A DNA stretch of 64,000 nucleotides from Cyprinodon diabolis. Its lineage: Eukaryota > Chordata > Actinopteri > Cyprinodontiformes > Cyprinodontidae. The position numbers were made by a program, and so were the translations under genes. Under the pieces are notes generated by a model. It saw only the letters and a list, made by a program, of their open reading frames with translations. It did no database searches and was not told the DNA's origin. Below, piece after piece: positions 43,101-53,862 of this stretch. The stretch lies in NCBI GenBank assembly GCA_030533445.1, contig CM060070.1, forward strand, positions 23,169,501 through 23,233,500. Reading direction: 5' to 3'. Position 1 is the first letter of the stretch, and every line of letters starts with the position of its first letter.

Positions 43101-45630
43101 CAAAAGTTCTGATTAAAATCGAATGAAGAAAGTTGATTTATTTTGTGCAGCTGTCCTTATCTCTACAACACCACACGTTTTTAACTACCCAGATTTACAC
43201 ACTTATTGTTTTACGCTACACCATACACTCATCAAGTACATATGCATGACTAACAAAAGATTAACGTATCTCTAGATGTCAGACATATGTCTGAGATACA
43301 GAAAAGCTTTACATACAGTAGCTAAAAGCTGCTGGTACTCTGAGTATTCAACATTTTTCATTTCTTACACCTTTGCTCCAAGGAAATTACTCATTTTAAG
43401 TCTTAAATACCTAACATTTAAAGCAGAGTCTGGGATCTTTTTTGAGCTGAAATGGTAAAATAATTACTGTTTATGTTTTATTTTATTTTTTTTTATGTCT
43501 TAAGAAGAAATGGCCATCTATAGTTACATCTATCCATTTTTGTTCCCTCCTGCAGCACAGCAGCTGGCCTTCGTTTACCCACGTTTCTACAACTGCTCCG
43601 TCCCCTCGGCGTTCTCGGCTGACCTACCGCAGCTTGTCCAGCTGTGTAAGGGCTCCAAATTGCCACTGACCTCAGAGAGAGGAGTTAAGCCCCTTTTTTC
43701 TCTCAGTGGGGATAAATTTGTGAGCTTTATGAAATCGGAGCTTTTTGTGGATGGTAAGATATTCCTCAGATAGATCTAGACTTTCATATTTACGTTTTTG
43801 AACATTCAGTTTCTCGTAAAGGAGTTATAAAGTTTTCTGCTGTTCTGTTAACATGTTTTTTAACACTGACACTTCATCAACTGAAAACTTCATCAACTTG
43901 AAATATTAAGGCAAGAAATTCAAATCAATGCAGATCATTTTCAGCCGAAAATATAATCTATGGAGCCTTCCAGTTACTTTTCTCAAAATTTACATGATAC
44001 TGATAACTACTACCAGCGATAAAGCCTAAGATATCAGAAAGCGGCAAGTTTATTCCACAGAAGTTTCAGGAAAGTACCTGTCAAGTTTCAGGAAGTGTAC
44101 TACCGTTCAAAAGTTTGGGGTCACCCAAAAAATTTTGTGTTTTCCCTAAAAAGTCCTACTTATTCAACTCACTCCATACGTCAGGCATTCTTCCAGCATC
44201 TTTTAATTTGTTCTGCGTCTCATCTTTGTGATCCAAACACCTCAAACTTGGATTCATCCGTCCACAGCACTTTTTTCCAGTCTTCCTCTGTCCAATGTCT
44301 GTGTTCTTTTGTCTATCTTAATCTTTTTCTTTTAATGGCCAGTCTCAGATATAGCTTTTTCTTTGCCACCCTGCCCTGAAGCCCAGAATCCCGCGGCTGC
44401 CTCACTGTAGATATGGACACTGGTGTTTTGCGGGTACTATTTAATGAAGATGTCAGTTGGGGACCTGTGAGGCGTCTGTTTCTCAAACTAGAGACTCTAA
44501 TGTACTTATCTTCTTGCTCAGTTGTGCAACGCATCCTCCCACTTCTTTTTCTACTCTGGTTAGAGCCTGTTTGTGCTGTCCTCTGAAGGGAGTAGTACAT
44601 ACCGTTGTAGGAAATCTTCAATATCTTAGCAATTTCTCACATGGAATAGCCTTCCTTTCTAAGAACAAGAATAGACTGTCGAGTTTTAGATGAAAGTTCT
44701 CTTTTTCTTGCCATTTTGAGCGTTTAATTGACCCCACAAATGTGATGCTCCAGAAACTCAATATGCTCAAAGGAAGGTCAGTTTTGTAGTTTTTGTAACG
44801 AGATAAACTGTTTTCAGATGTGTGAACATGATTGCACAAGGGTTTTCTAATCATCAATTAGCCTTCTGAGCCAATGAGCAAACGCATTGTACCATTAGAA
44901 TACTGGAGTGATAGTTGCTGGAAATGGGCCTTTATACACCTATGTAGATATTGCACCAAAAACCAGACATTTGCAGCTAGATTAGTCATTTACCACATTA
45001 GCAATGTATAGAGTGTATTTCTTTAAATGTAAGACTAGTTTAAAGTTATCTTCACTGAGAAGTACAGTGCTTTTCCTTCAAAAATAAGGACATTTCAATG
45101 TGACCCTAAACTTTTGAACGGTAGTGTACCTTTTAAGTTCTAGAAAGTAGCCTCCAAGATCAGAGAAAGTAATCTTTTGACCGTATCAGCAGTATAATAC
45201 AATACCACAAAGGTGGACTATGTTTCATATGATAAGTGTATTTTTATTTTTTTCTTGTTGATAATGAACCTTTCTTCTCCAACTCTTTTGGCTTCCTGTA
45301 GATATCTACAACGCCTGGGTGGCGCAGGCCCTGGACACCGATCTTCTGGTGGAGACTTGGCAGAGGCAAGGCCGCGAGCTGCCCTCCAACTGCTCCCTGC
45401 AAAAGCACACGATGAACATCAAAAGGATTCAGCTTCCTCCATCAGTCCAGTTCGAGTCGCGCTATGACCACTCAAAGTGGTGCGTGTCGCCAGTTGACAG
45501 GGTGACCTGCCTGGGGGATCTGAACAGGGTCAAGGCTCAGATGCTTCGTGCAGGGGGGCTGATCTGCTCCTACAACCCAGTGATTTACAAGGCCTTCAGA
45601 AAGGCAGTGAACTGGTACATTAGCTGCTAA
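40184..45630 (+). CDS. dnase2b: DNase II family acid endonuclease, copy 1 (dnase2b-type)
   Basis: Divalent-metal-independent acid DNase of the DNase II family, acting in lysosomes or secreted; mammalian DNASE2B clears nuclear DNA in lens fibre cells. Exons: 40184-40293, 40430-40607, 41453-41531, 41947-42108, 43556-43753 and 45302-45630, all GT-AG and in phase, 351 residues (family about 350-365). The N-terminus is a signal peptide (hydrophobic HITVFLLCFTMG). PVDWFIIYKLPK and YMYLDSAGGGW match the family start. Two catalytic HxK motifs are seen, HSK at residues 120-122 and HSK at 299-301 (YDHSKWCVSP); the spacing equals that of mammalian DNase II. Possible N-glycosylation sites include NTT, NSS and NCS. 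Start: ATG at 40184 in context AGGATGG directly before the signal peptide. Intron 5 contains a Tc1 relic. A paralogue follows at 50090. Confidence 0.95.
44100..45126 (-). mobile_element. Tc1-like transposon, inactive, minus strand
   Basis: Inverted ends carry CTACCGTTCAAAAGTTTGGG and its complement at 45094-45126, with TA flanks. On the minus strand, frames carry Tc1 transposase pieces: TTEQEDKYIRVSSLRNRRLT (helix-turn-helix region), GRVAKKKLYLRLA and, in another frame, WTDESKFEVFGS with the first catalytic Asp. There are frameshifts near the N-terminus and the region after FEVFGS is deleted, so it cannot be active. At 1.0 kb it is shorter than the roughly 1.6 kb of intact relatives. It lies in intron 5 of the first dnase2b-type gene. 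Confidence 0.9.
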
Positions 45631-46067
45631 GCAAGGCTGAATGAATTTGATTGAGTTTGATCATTTGTGTTTTAAAAATCTGCATTGTAACCCTCTATGA
45701 AGTTTTATCTAACAAACGGTCCTACTTTTCCCTTAGAGGTATTTTAATCAAAGTTAAACTCATAACCCTTCACAATTATTAGGAAACCTGGAGCTTTGTA
45801 GAACAGCCTTTAAAATAGTTACGGGGATTTTAATATAAATATGTTCAAATCACGGTAGTCAGTGCGACTGAGATTTGTTGGATACAGTTTAATAGAGCAG
45901 TATGATTACCAAGAAGGCTTTTTTGTGGCCTAGTCAAAGGCCATGTTTTAGCGAAACACTTCTGTGCACAGCGACCTATAGAAAGCGTTGCTTGCTTTCA
46001 GCAATTCTTGTTTATAGCTGTTACCATCAACAGTGGTCATTGCTTTTTCACATAATTTGGTTTAGAT

Positions 46068-46145
46068 AGCAAGGCAGGGCAATGCAAGGCAAATTTATAT
46101 GTATGGCACAATTCAGTACAAAGACAATGCAAAGTGCTTTTTAGA
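46068..46145. mobile_element. Fragment of common teleost repeat (AAGGCAGGGCAATGC)
   Basis: GGCAATGCAAGGCAAATTTA...ACAATGCAAAGTGCTTTT follows the plan of a widespread fish repeat that starts with GGCAAGGCAA and ends in AAGTGCTTT. It is a short relic with no coding potential. Confidence 0.5.
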
Positions 46146-46519
46146 TGGCTTTTTTCTTACTATGATACTAAATATACTAAATTGTTACTATCATTTATAA
46201 AAAATCACAATTTAAAAAGCTTTTTTTAGGTATTTACTCAGGTATTCTTTGTCTGATATTGAAATGTTTACAATAATCCCACACTTCAATATGAAAATGT
46301 ATCAATAAAAAGTATAAAACTGTAAGAAAAATTAATGTTTTAAAGTACCGTAAAAAAAAAAAAACAGAGAAAATGTGAAGCATCATGTGTTTTTCAATTA
46401 AAATCCAGTTTGTATAATTAATTTTCCCATTAAACAGCACCTTCTAGTGGTGAGACTGGTGGAATGTGGTTAAAACTTAAAGTTTATGGCTTTTCATGAG
46501 CATCCAGCTGCTTTCCTCC

Positions 46520-47097
46520 ACCAACTTAGACTTAGACTTAGACTTCTTTATTTGTCATTTTGTATGCACAGAGTGCATACAGAACGAAATTGCGTTACAT
46601 ACAGCTTATGAACATTGCATATACAGAAAGTGCAGCAGTGGTCAAAGTGTAAAACAGTGCAGAGGATAAAGACAGTGTGCAAATTGCAATGGTTCAGTGC
46701 AGATAGGCATTTGTGCAAAAAATGCGTTATTTAGAATAGAAATGAGATGAACTTAAAGGGCTAAAAGTTAAACGTTCAGCAGCATTTGATGCCCGATAAT
46801 GTGCAATAGGTGCAGAGTTCGGTTTGTGGATCAAAGGTTCAACAGTCTGATGGCAGTGGGGAAGAAGCTGTTGCAGAACCTGGTGGATCTGCAGCGGATG
46901 CTGCGGAACCTCTTTCCAGAGGGCAGCAGGGACAACAGTCCATGGTGGGGGTGTGAGGGGTCTTTGATGATATTACGGGCTCGGGACACACAGCGCTGTG
47001 ATGAAATGTCCTTAATGGAGGGAAGAGGAGCCCCAATGTCCTCACCACCCTCCTCACGTTCTTCCAGTCAGAGGCTCTGCACACCACAACGACCATA
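46520..47097. mobile_element. Teleost interspersed repeat (TTAGACTTAGACTTAGAC start)
   Basis: It starts with tandem TTAGAC units, then CTTTATTTGTCATTTTG and GTGCATACAGAACGAAATT. The second half (GATGGCAGTGGGGAAGAAGC, CTGTTGCAGAACCTGG) is GC-richer. This is a familiar fish repeat plan; the class is not assigned. Both strands' open frames at 46800-47098 are inside it and are not genes. Confidence 0.6.
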
Positions 47098-48539
47098 ACA
47101 ACTTGGAGGCATTTGTGTTTGAGTGTCTTTTCTTTGAAAAATATTTTCTTGAAAGAATTGCTTGGAACATCAATTTATATGATCCATTTTTATATCATTT
47201 ATTATGTTTCTAAAACAGTAAATGTAAAAAGCCTTCCTCTTTTGTATTCATGCAGCTTTTCCGAGTGGGATCCATCGATAAGTTCTGTGTGAATTGTTCG
47301 GATGATGCACAGTGAGATTTGCAGCGACAACTTCTGCTCCTATTTGTATAAACAACATGGAAGTGTCAGCAGGTTTGAGGCACTTAAACTTTTAAAGCTC
47401 TTTCGTTTCCCAATAACTGCTCTTTGTTAGAAACAGTAGACAAACAGGTTACAGCAGGCACATCGGATGAATTACAGGTGCAATTTTTAAAATATTTTTT
47501 CACATTGATGGTTTGTGCAACAAGGAAGCGACTAAAGTGTGAAAAAAGCGTGGGTGTCAGTTTCCTTTTGACACTGGCGTATGACACAGCAGCTTTTCAA
47601 ACAGTTTTGTAGTCCAGTTTGAAGGCAAGTGACGATGACAGCGCATGTGAGTTGAACATTTAAAGGGAAATATTAATAACAGAAATAAATAATTGTAAGC
47701 TGAGTAAAAATAACATTGATATATCTTAAAAACAGAACATTTGGAATCAATGGTAGTTTTAGATCTGCTTCTGTTTATGTACAGGGTTGTCAAAAGAATT
47801 AAAGCTCACAAAGTGAAAGTAGTCTAATAGCTATGCTTTGGTTGTACGTATTGTTATTTTGAATAAATGGTAAACATGTATGCCAATTAATATCCTAACT
47901 GTTGGATTGACTTTGTTTAAACGAATAGTTGTGTTGCATCACTAAGTTGTATCAGGAAGTGCCTTTTGTGGGAAACCAGAACTCTAATAAGTCATTAGAA
48001 ATAGAGAGGTTTCCTAAAAAAGAGGAAACATGTATCCAGAAAACAAAAAATAGCAATCTTGTATAATTGCAAAAGGCTGTAACAGAGAGTTTTGACACCT
48101 GCTATAATGAGGGGACACCATTATTAGTATGCAAAACACTAGACCATACATGTATATTTGAAACACTGGAAAAGAGACAATTTTCTGCATATTTTGCTTC
48201 CAAGGAGCCAAACATTCATTTTAAAATTGGAAACTCGTGTAGATCAATGGGGTTTCCTTGGAATAGGACTGCTTTTTCTTCATCAGTCTGGTCCTTCTTG
48301 ACAAATAAGCTTTCTATGCAGAGTTTAAAAAAGAAACATAAAGAGGAGGGCAGTGGATGGAAACAGCAGGACTTAAAAGTTACAGCTTTAAGGAATAAAA
48401 AAAAAAATCAAGCATAGACGTGGGAGTTGCATTCATTTTCTGTTTATGTATATACCACATAAGCAGTTAATTATTCTTAAAAATCATCTTCATTCATACA
48501 GTGTATTTTTAATAGTTTCAATGCAATTTAATTGACTTT

Positions 48540-48790
48540 TTAGGTCTGATTGATTGATATTACCTTGTACTCGTCGTCCTGCATTTCATCATGGACCGGG
48601 TTGCGAGGCAGTAGTCTCAGTAGAGTCCCAGGCTTCCCTTTCTCCCCATGACATAGTCACTCCAGCGTGTTTTGGGTCGTCCTCTAGGCCTCCTCCCGTG
48701 GGACACCTCCTGAAGGGGGCATCCTAAATAGATATAAGCGGACTCCTCTAGATGTGGAGGAGAAGCAGCTCTACTCTGAGCCTCTCCTGA
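48540..48790. mobile_element. Short interspersed repeat fragment
   Basis: GC-richer than the flanks, with GTCGTCCTCTAGGCCTCCTC and CTCTGAGCCTCTCCTG, which resemble the 3' part of a common fish retrotransposon read on one strand. Boundaries and family uncertain. Confidence 0.4.
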
Positions 48791-50089
48791 AAATAATTGT
48801 CTTCACATGCTCAGATAAATAATTCAAAAGGACTGCCCTTAAAATGATACAAAAGCAGTTAATGTCCACTTGAAAAATTACTCACATAGCCTTGGAGAAA
48901 GATACAACTGATTGAAAAGAGTGCTGTATTCTTGGACGAACAGAAGAATTCTGTTCTAGACGTGGTATTTTATATTACACACAAATAATACTCACTGTAA
49001 AAGTCAGGGATATGTACCTTTCAGGTGAAATTTTGGGAAAATGTTGAAAATGCATGCCATTTTGATGTATTATGTATTCTTAGAAAGATACAAGGGTAGT
49101 TTTCTTATCTGACAGTTTATTAAAGTAGATTTGAGTAGATGTGGATAGAAAATTTAGATTTTTCTTATCTCATATATTAAGTTATGCTATTTATCCACAG
49201 AAAAATGTTTTTACTCAGTCTGTTTCACCTGCAAGGCCACACAATGTCTGAGTGAGGGGTTTTTGCATAGAAGGAAATATTATTCCCATAAAAAGCCAGA
49301 TCCTTTCTCAAGGTTTATTCATAACATGTTACTGTTTAACCAAAGTGTCTGTATTTTTTTTTTTGACTCTGACTACTGCCCATTAAGTAAGATACACACT
49401 GGCCAGAACAGGGCTGATTACAATGCAATAAGGGCGGTATGATGCCTTGTTCTCTCTTCCTAATAAAATGCTGACTGAGTGAAATCCATCGATCTCCGTT
49501 TATTTAACTGGAGTGAATAATTGAATACTTTTTTTTACACAACCGTAGATGAACAGAAATGTATCCAGGTCTTATTAACTGGACATTTGTTTTTCATCTA
49601 CTCCAGCTGACACTGACTCTGTGACTGTCTCTATGAACTTATTGTTTACTGAAGCATCGTATTTTACTTTTAGGAATTCCTTCAGAGCACAGAGGTTCTG
49701 GGTTGTAGGGTTACTGTCGACTCATTTGAGGCTTTAGGTCTGAATTGAATCATTCATGAATCAGATGCAGGTTATTTTTTTTCAGTTAATTACGTATCTT
49801 TTAGGAGAACATTATGTTATGCAGTTATATAAAAAGAATGAACAGCCAAACACAAGCATTCAATAGTTTACAAAATGTCTAAAGAGCATCACCTCTAAAT
49901 GTCATTACGTGTTTCAGGCACAATCAAAAAATTATCATGAACACATGATCATCACTTCATGTGTTTACTCATTTGTGTCTCCCTCTGTTTTTAGTTGCTT
50001 TTGGCCAAAGATCCATCACTTTGTTTTAGCAATAAGTTTCAAATGAAACCTAAGGACTTCCTTCTTTGTTGTAATTATGTTTGTTTTAG

Positions 50090-51594
50090 GAATTAATCAG
50101 ACTCCTCCTCAGTGTTGGACTCCTGTTCAAAGCTTGCTATACAGATGTGAGGTGCAGGAATGACAGAGGAGAGGCTGTGGACTGGTTGGTGAAGATTTCT
50201 AACAATATTCTCCCCTCCGCTGAGCTACAGCTGAATAAATGATCATCTGTTTGCATTCTCACCATTAGGTATATCGTCTATAAGCTGCCCAAAATGAATG
50301 ATGATGGGTTGTCGTATTTATATATGGATGAGAGCACCAATGGGTGGCACTTCAGCAGGGAGAAAATTGACAGTACAACTGGCTTTCTAGCAAAGACACT
50401 GAAACCTCTTCTTGACTTCTATAACAGAAAGGTAACTCAAAACCCTGGATATTGTTGAAAAAAAAATGTGCAGCTTTTCAAGTTTAAGTGCATTCTATTT
50501 TGGATTTTGTTCTATTTGCCTGTCAGACTGAAGGGTTTGGATACATACTCTACAGTGATCAACCTCCACCTCCCTATTCTGCTCCTTCATCATTCGGTCA
50601 CAGTAAAGGTGGGCCCTATACTTTTCACTTTGTTTGCACAGAAAATTTTACATGTATTTGTTTTGACTTTGATTTAATTTCCCTCAGGTGTTGTGATGCT
50701 GGATCGCAACTGTGGACTTTGGCTTTCACACAGTACACCTAAATTTCCAACATATCAGAGTGCAAAGTTCTGGCCAAGCAGTGGAAACGTAAATGCTCAA
50801 ACATTTCTTTGTATTACCTTTCCATACAAGCAGTTTAAAGAAATAGGTAAGTTACTGAGGGACATTCATTAATTCACAATTTTGACTATTTCATGATATA
50901 ACATGACTAAAATACTATTTAAATATTTAGGAATGCAGCTAAAGTACATCCATGCCTATTCATTTGACTCTGCAATCCCAACAACTTTTTACAATGAGCT
51001 GCAATGTGTTGCACAAAGAAGCTGCTACCCGAAAAAAGAGCCTTGGTTTAGAGTGACGAGCCTAAGCTCTGCAGATGGCCGCATTTTCACCAGTTTTGCA
51101 AAATACAAGCGCTTTGGAGAGGGTATGTTTTTGCATTGCCCCTCACCAGAAAAATTTGCTTATTTGCAAAATATTATAGATACAAAATATAAATTTGATA
51201 ACTGTTTACCTTCTGTTTTTTCTACTTTCCAGACCTTTACTCTGGGCTAATAGTAGGCAACATGCCTCAGGATATCTATGTTAAGAGCTGGGGGAAAATG
51301 CGTGACCCTTTGCCCTCCAACTGCAGCTCAAGTCTTCATCATCATGTCCATAATGTCAAAGAAGTGCAGCTGCAGGGAACGGAGAAGTTCACCGATACGG
51401 TGGATCACTCTAAGTGGTGTGTGACTTCAGATGGTGGCTGGACATGCATCGCTGATATGAACAGAGAGGTCAGTCAGAACGGCAGAGGAGGAGGAGCGAT
51501 TTGCACTGAAGATACATCAGTGGGAAGAGCTTTTAGGAAACTGATCCGAAAATTTGAAGGATGTAAAGAAACCCATCATGAAAGAGAACTCTAA
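50090..51594 (+). CDS. dnase2b: DNase II family acid endonuclease, copy 2 (dnase2b-type)
   Basis: Tandem paralogue of the gene at 40184. Exons: 50090-50184, 50269-50431, 50527-50608, 50688-50846, 50931-51122 and 51233-51594; splice phases match copy 1 exon for exon, and the introns are much shorter (78-110 bp). These exons give 350 codons before the stop. Both HxK motifs are kept (FGHSKG in exon 3, DHSKWCV in exon 6), along with GEAVDW, YIVYKLPK, YSDQPPPP and MNREVSQNGRGGG, the last like mammalian DNase II. The first listed exon starts inside the signal peptide (ELIRLLLSVGLLF), with an in-frame TAG directly before it, so the ATG must be in an upstream exon. One option is 49756-49770 (MNQMQ, donor CAG|GTTATT), unproven. 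A candidate polyadenylation signal lies at 52348-52353. The C-terminus is longer and basic (CKETHHEREL). Confidence 0.92.
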
Positions 51595-51989
51595 AACAAC
51601 AGCAATCACTAACATTAACCACTGTTACTCACAACCAGTGCATGCTTATTAGCTTGCGTTTTTATCTAACATTGGTCAAACATCCATAGAAAAATATCTA
51701 CCTGATGCATTAATATAAATTCACTAATTGTAAGTATTGAGAGGACAGTTTTGTAATTTTTTTGGGGTATTAACATAGGGAATGGTGTAGGTGAGGCTTG
51801 GATCTATGCCCCATGTGCAACATTTTTAATAAGGGGACAAAGACATGGATTTCATGTCATATACATTTATTATAGAATAATTATATATTTACTGAGAATT
51901 CTAATTCTGTGTATGGAAAATGTATATTTTTTTTAACTTTCCTTGTGCAATAGAGCAAGCAAATAAGGTTAATATTGTTATATAAAAAA

Positions 51990-52125
51990 AGACAGTGGTG
52001 GCCTAGTGGTTAGGGCATATAGCTCAGAATCCTGAGGCTCTGAGTTCAAGCCCCACTCCCACAGACTGCCACTCTGGGTCTCTGAGCAAAGACCCTTAAC
52101 CCCGATTGCTCCTCAGGCAATTATT
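51990..52125 (+). mobile_element. tRNA-derived SINE
   Basis: GTGGTGGCCTAGTGGTTAGG fits a Pol III A box and GAGTTCAAGCCCCA a B box, 32-35 bp apart as in tRNA genes. The tail GGTCTCTGAGCAAAGACCCT followed by TAACCCCGATTGCTCC is typical of fish SINEs. It does not fold as an intact tRNA and is read as a retroposon. Confidence 0.75.
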
Positions 52126-52959
52126 ATGAATTATTATTACTATGATTTTTAAGTATATTATACTGTACAGACTAAATGGGTAGTTTAATAAGGGCATACC
52201 TTTTCCTTCTACTTGTATTTGAAAGCATGTAATTAACTTGTTCAAATGCTTTCTTTAATTATGTTTTACTTCTGTGATGCTTTTTATCTATGTGTACAGT
52301 AAAGCCCTTTTCATATCACTTGTGGGTCTGGATTTCCTAATAGTTTCAATAAAGCAACTGTACTGTACTTTAACTGTACATGTTTTAATAACTGTTTTTC
52401 TGGATTTTTGTCAAGTGCAAGTGTTTTTTTCCCCATTTGACTGCATGTATTTTGCTTTTTTAATCAAAAATTTTAGCTTGTTTGGGAAAAAGTATTAATT
52501 GACAACTAAATCAGAAACTAACGGGGAGGGGGAACAAACTGGCCAAACCCAGAACATTAGCTGGAGATTCATTAAGGTGAACAGTAAGGATGTTGATCCA
52601 ACAGTGACTAAGTGACTGTCTTCTCATTTTTAAATGACTGCACTGAGAAGTGTTTTTACTAAAAGTATGATATGGATTTTTATAACGCCTAATTTCTTAT
52701 AGTGGTTGCAAAGTTTGTTGATTTTTTTTATGGGCAAAACTTTAACAGCTAACCCTAAAATACTTTAAAATGTTGAATTTCAGAATAAAAATATGAATCA
52801 GTTAAGCCAAAAACTATGACTTTTAAATTTCATTGTTAAGCCTTTTGTGTATATCTTGGTATTTAATAACAAAGTTATCAATTGAAAACTTTAAAAAAAA
52901 ACTGTCTACATTATGAAGATATTGGTCAAAAGTGTGATTTTTTTTATCTCTAAGATTTT

Positions 52960-53720
52960 AAAGACCTTGTCATACTGAGACAAACACTAAGCATTCATTC
53001 AAGAGGAAATAATAGGAAAGACCTTGAATTAGATATTCATCAGAGATTGTTTAGGTTATTTAGGTATGGAATAGATGTTTAGTTCTGCTGGGTTTCAGGA
53101 GGAAATGAAATAGCAGACAAGATAGCTAAAAGGTTTTAGGAAAGCAGAATATACTGTAGATCAGATTCCATTTGGGAAAGGGGAAGGCAAATCAATTATT
53201 AAAAAAGAAAGAAACAGAATTATGGCGAAAAAAAATATGGACTGAAGATGAGAAAGGAAGATTATATAGGGTTCAAAAATCTGTAATTGTTAAAAATTAT
53301 GGAGAAAGAAGCAGAAGGGAAGAGATAATTAATACTAGATTAAGAGCTGGATATACCTACTTGAATGAGTTTTTGTTTGTAATAGGGAAAATGAATATTT
53401 ATATATGTGAGGCTTGTGAAAGAAAAGAAAATGTGGATCATGTTTTAATGGATGCATTAAATATGCAACTAAAGAGAGGGTATGAGGAAAGTAATTATGG
53501 AAAAAGGGAGAGAATGGAGTATTAAAAGAATTTTAGGGACAGATGGAGATAGAGAGGAAAATTTGATTATTAAGTATTGTTTTTATTTGTACATAACACA
53601 AAAATAAAAAATAGCATATAGGTGGAACTATGGAGATACACACTCATGTACAGTAGGTGGCGGTATGCACCTATGAGTTGTTTGCAATCCGCCAGTCTAA
53701 CAAAGAAGAGAAGACAAACA
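52960..53720 (+). mobile_element. 3' end of LINE with RNase H region (I-like)
   Basis: Frames give FCWVSGGNEIADKIAKRF, the end of an RNase H domain (after a stop), and then the 117-codon frame 53172-53525 with RREEIINTRLRAGYTYLNEF, CEACERKENVDHVL, a zinc-knuckle-like C-terminal block of I-type LINEs. The tail GTACAGTAGGTGGCGGTATG and the run to AACAAAGAAGAG matches a well-known fish LINE 3' end. 5'-truncated and inactive. Confidence 0.75.
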
Positions 53721-53862
53721 GTACACCTCCTTACCGCTAGGGGTGCCATACATTTGGTGCTACACTATTTATTCACCTCTCATCCCAGGAAGTGAACCGA
53801 TTCCGAGCTACTCTCTTCTACACATGTGAGAGGATCCATAACAGACCGGAGAAACACAGAAG
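53721..53862 (+). promoter_or_regulatory. rpf1: rpf1 promoter and 5' UTR
   Basis: Only about 140 bp separate the LINE tail from the rpf1 ATG. Within it, CAGGAAGTGA at 53786-53795 is a good ETS-family (GABPA-like) site, common in ribosome-biogenesis promoters, and CTACTCTCTTCT at 53809 is a pyrimidine-rich candidate start region. There is no TATA box at a sensible distance. Confidence 0.5.

Larger units (their letters stand above)
45631..50089. other. Intergenic region between the two DNase II genes
   Basis: The 3' UTR of copy 1 comes first, with a candidate AATAAA at 46304-46309. Interspersed repeats follow (46068-46145, 46520-47097, 48540-48790). The rest, including 47100-48540 and 48790-50089, is AT-rich; I recognise no exon there apart from a possible start exon for copy 2 at 49756-49770. 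Confidence 0.5.
51595..53862. other. Intergenic region between DNase II copy 2 and rpf1
   Basis: Contains the 3' UTR of copy 2 (AATAAA at 52348), a tRNA-derived SINE, AT-rich spacer, a LINE 3' end and the rpf1 promoter. No other exon seen. Confidence 0.6.

Noticed and set aside
44313..44621. 102-codon transposase-like frame as a host gene
   Set aside because: It is a fragment of a Tc1-like element with inverted ends, frameshifts and a missing C-terminal half.
46799..47098. Overlapping 85- and 99-codon frames on both strands
   Set aside because: They fall within a common interspersed repeat that starts with TTAGAC units; no splice or family support.
51990..52062. tRNA gene
   Set aside because: A and B boxes are present but the stems do not pair as a tRNA, and the downstream tail is that of a SINE.
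53172..53525. 117-codon frame as a new gene before rpf1
   Set aside because: The sequence matches the C-terminal region of an I-like LINE and ends in its characteristic tail.
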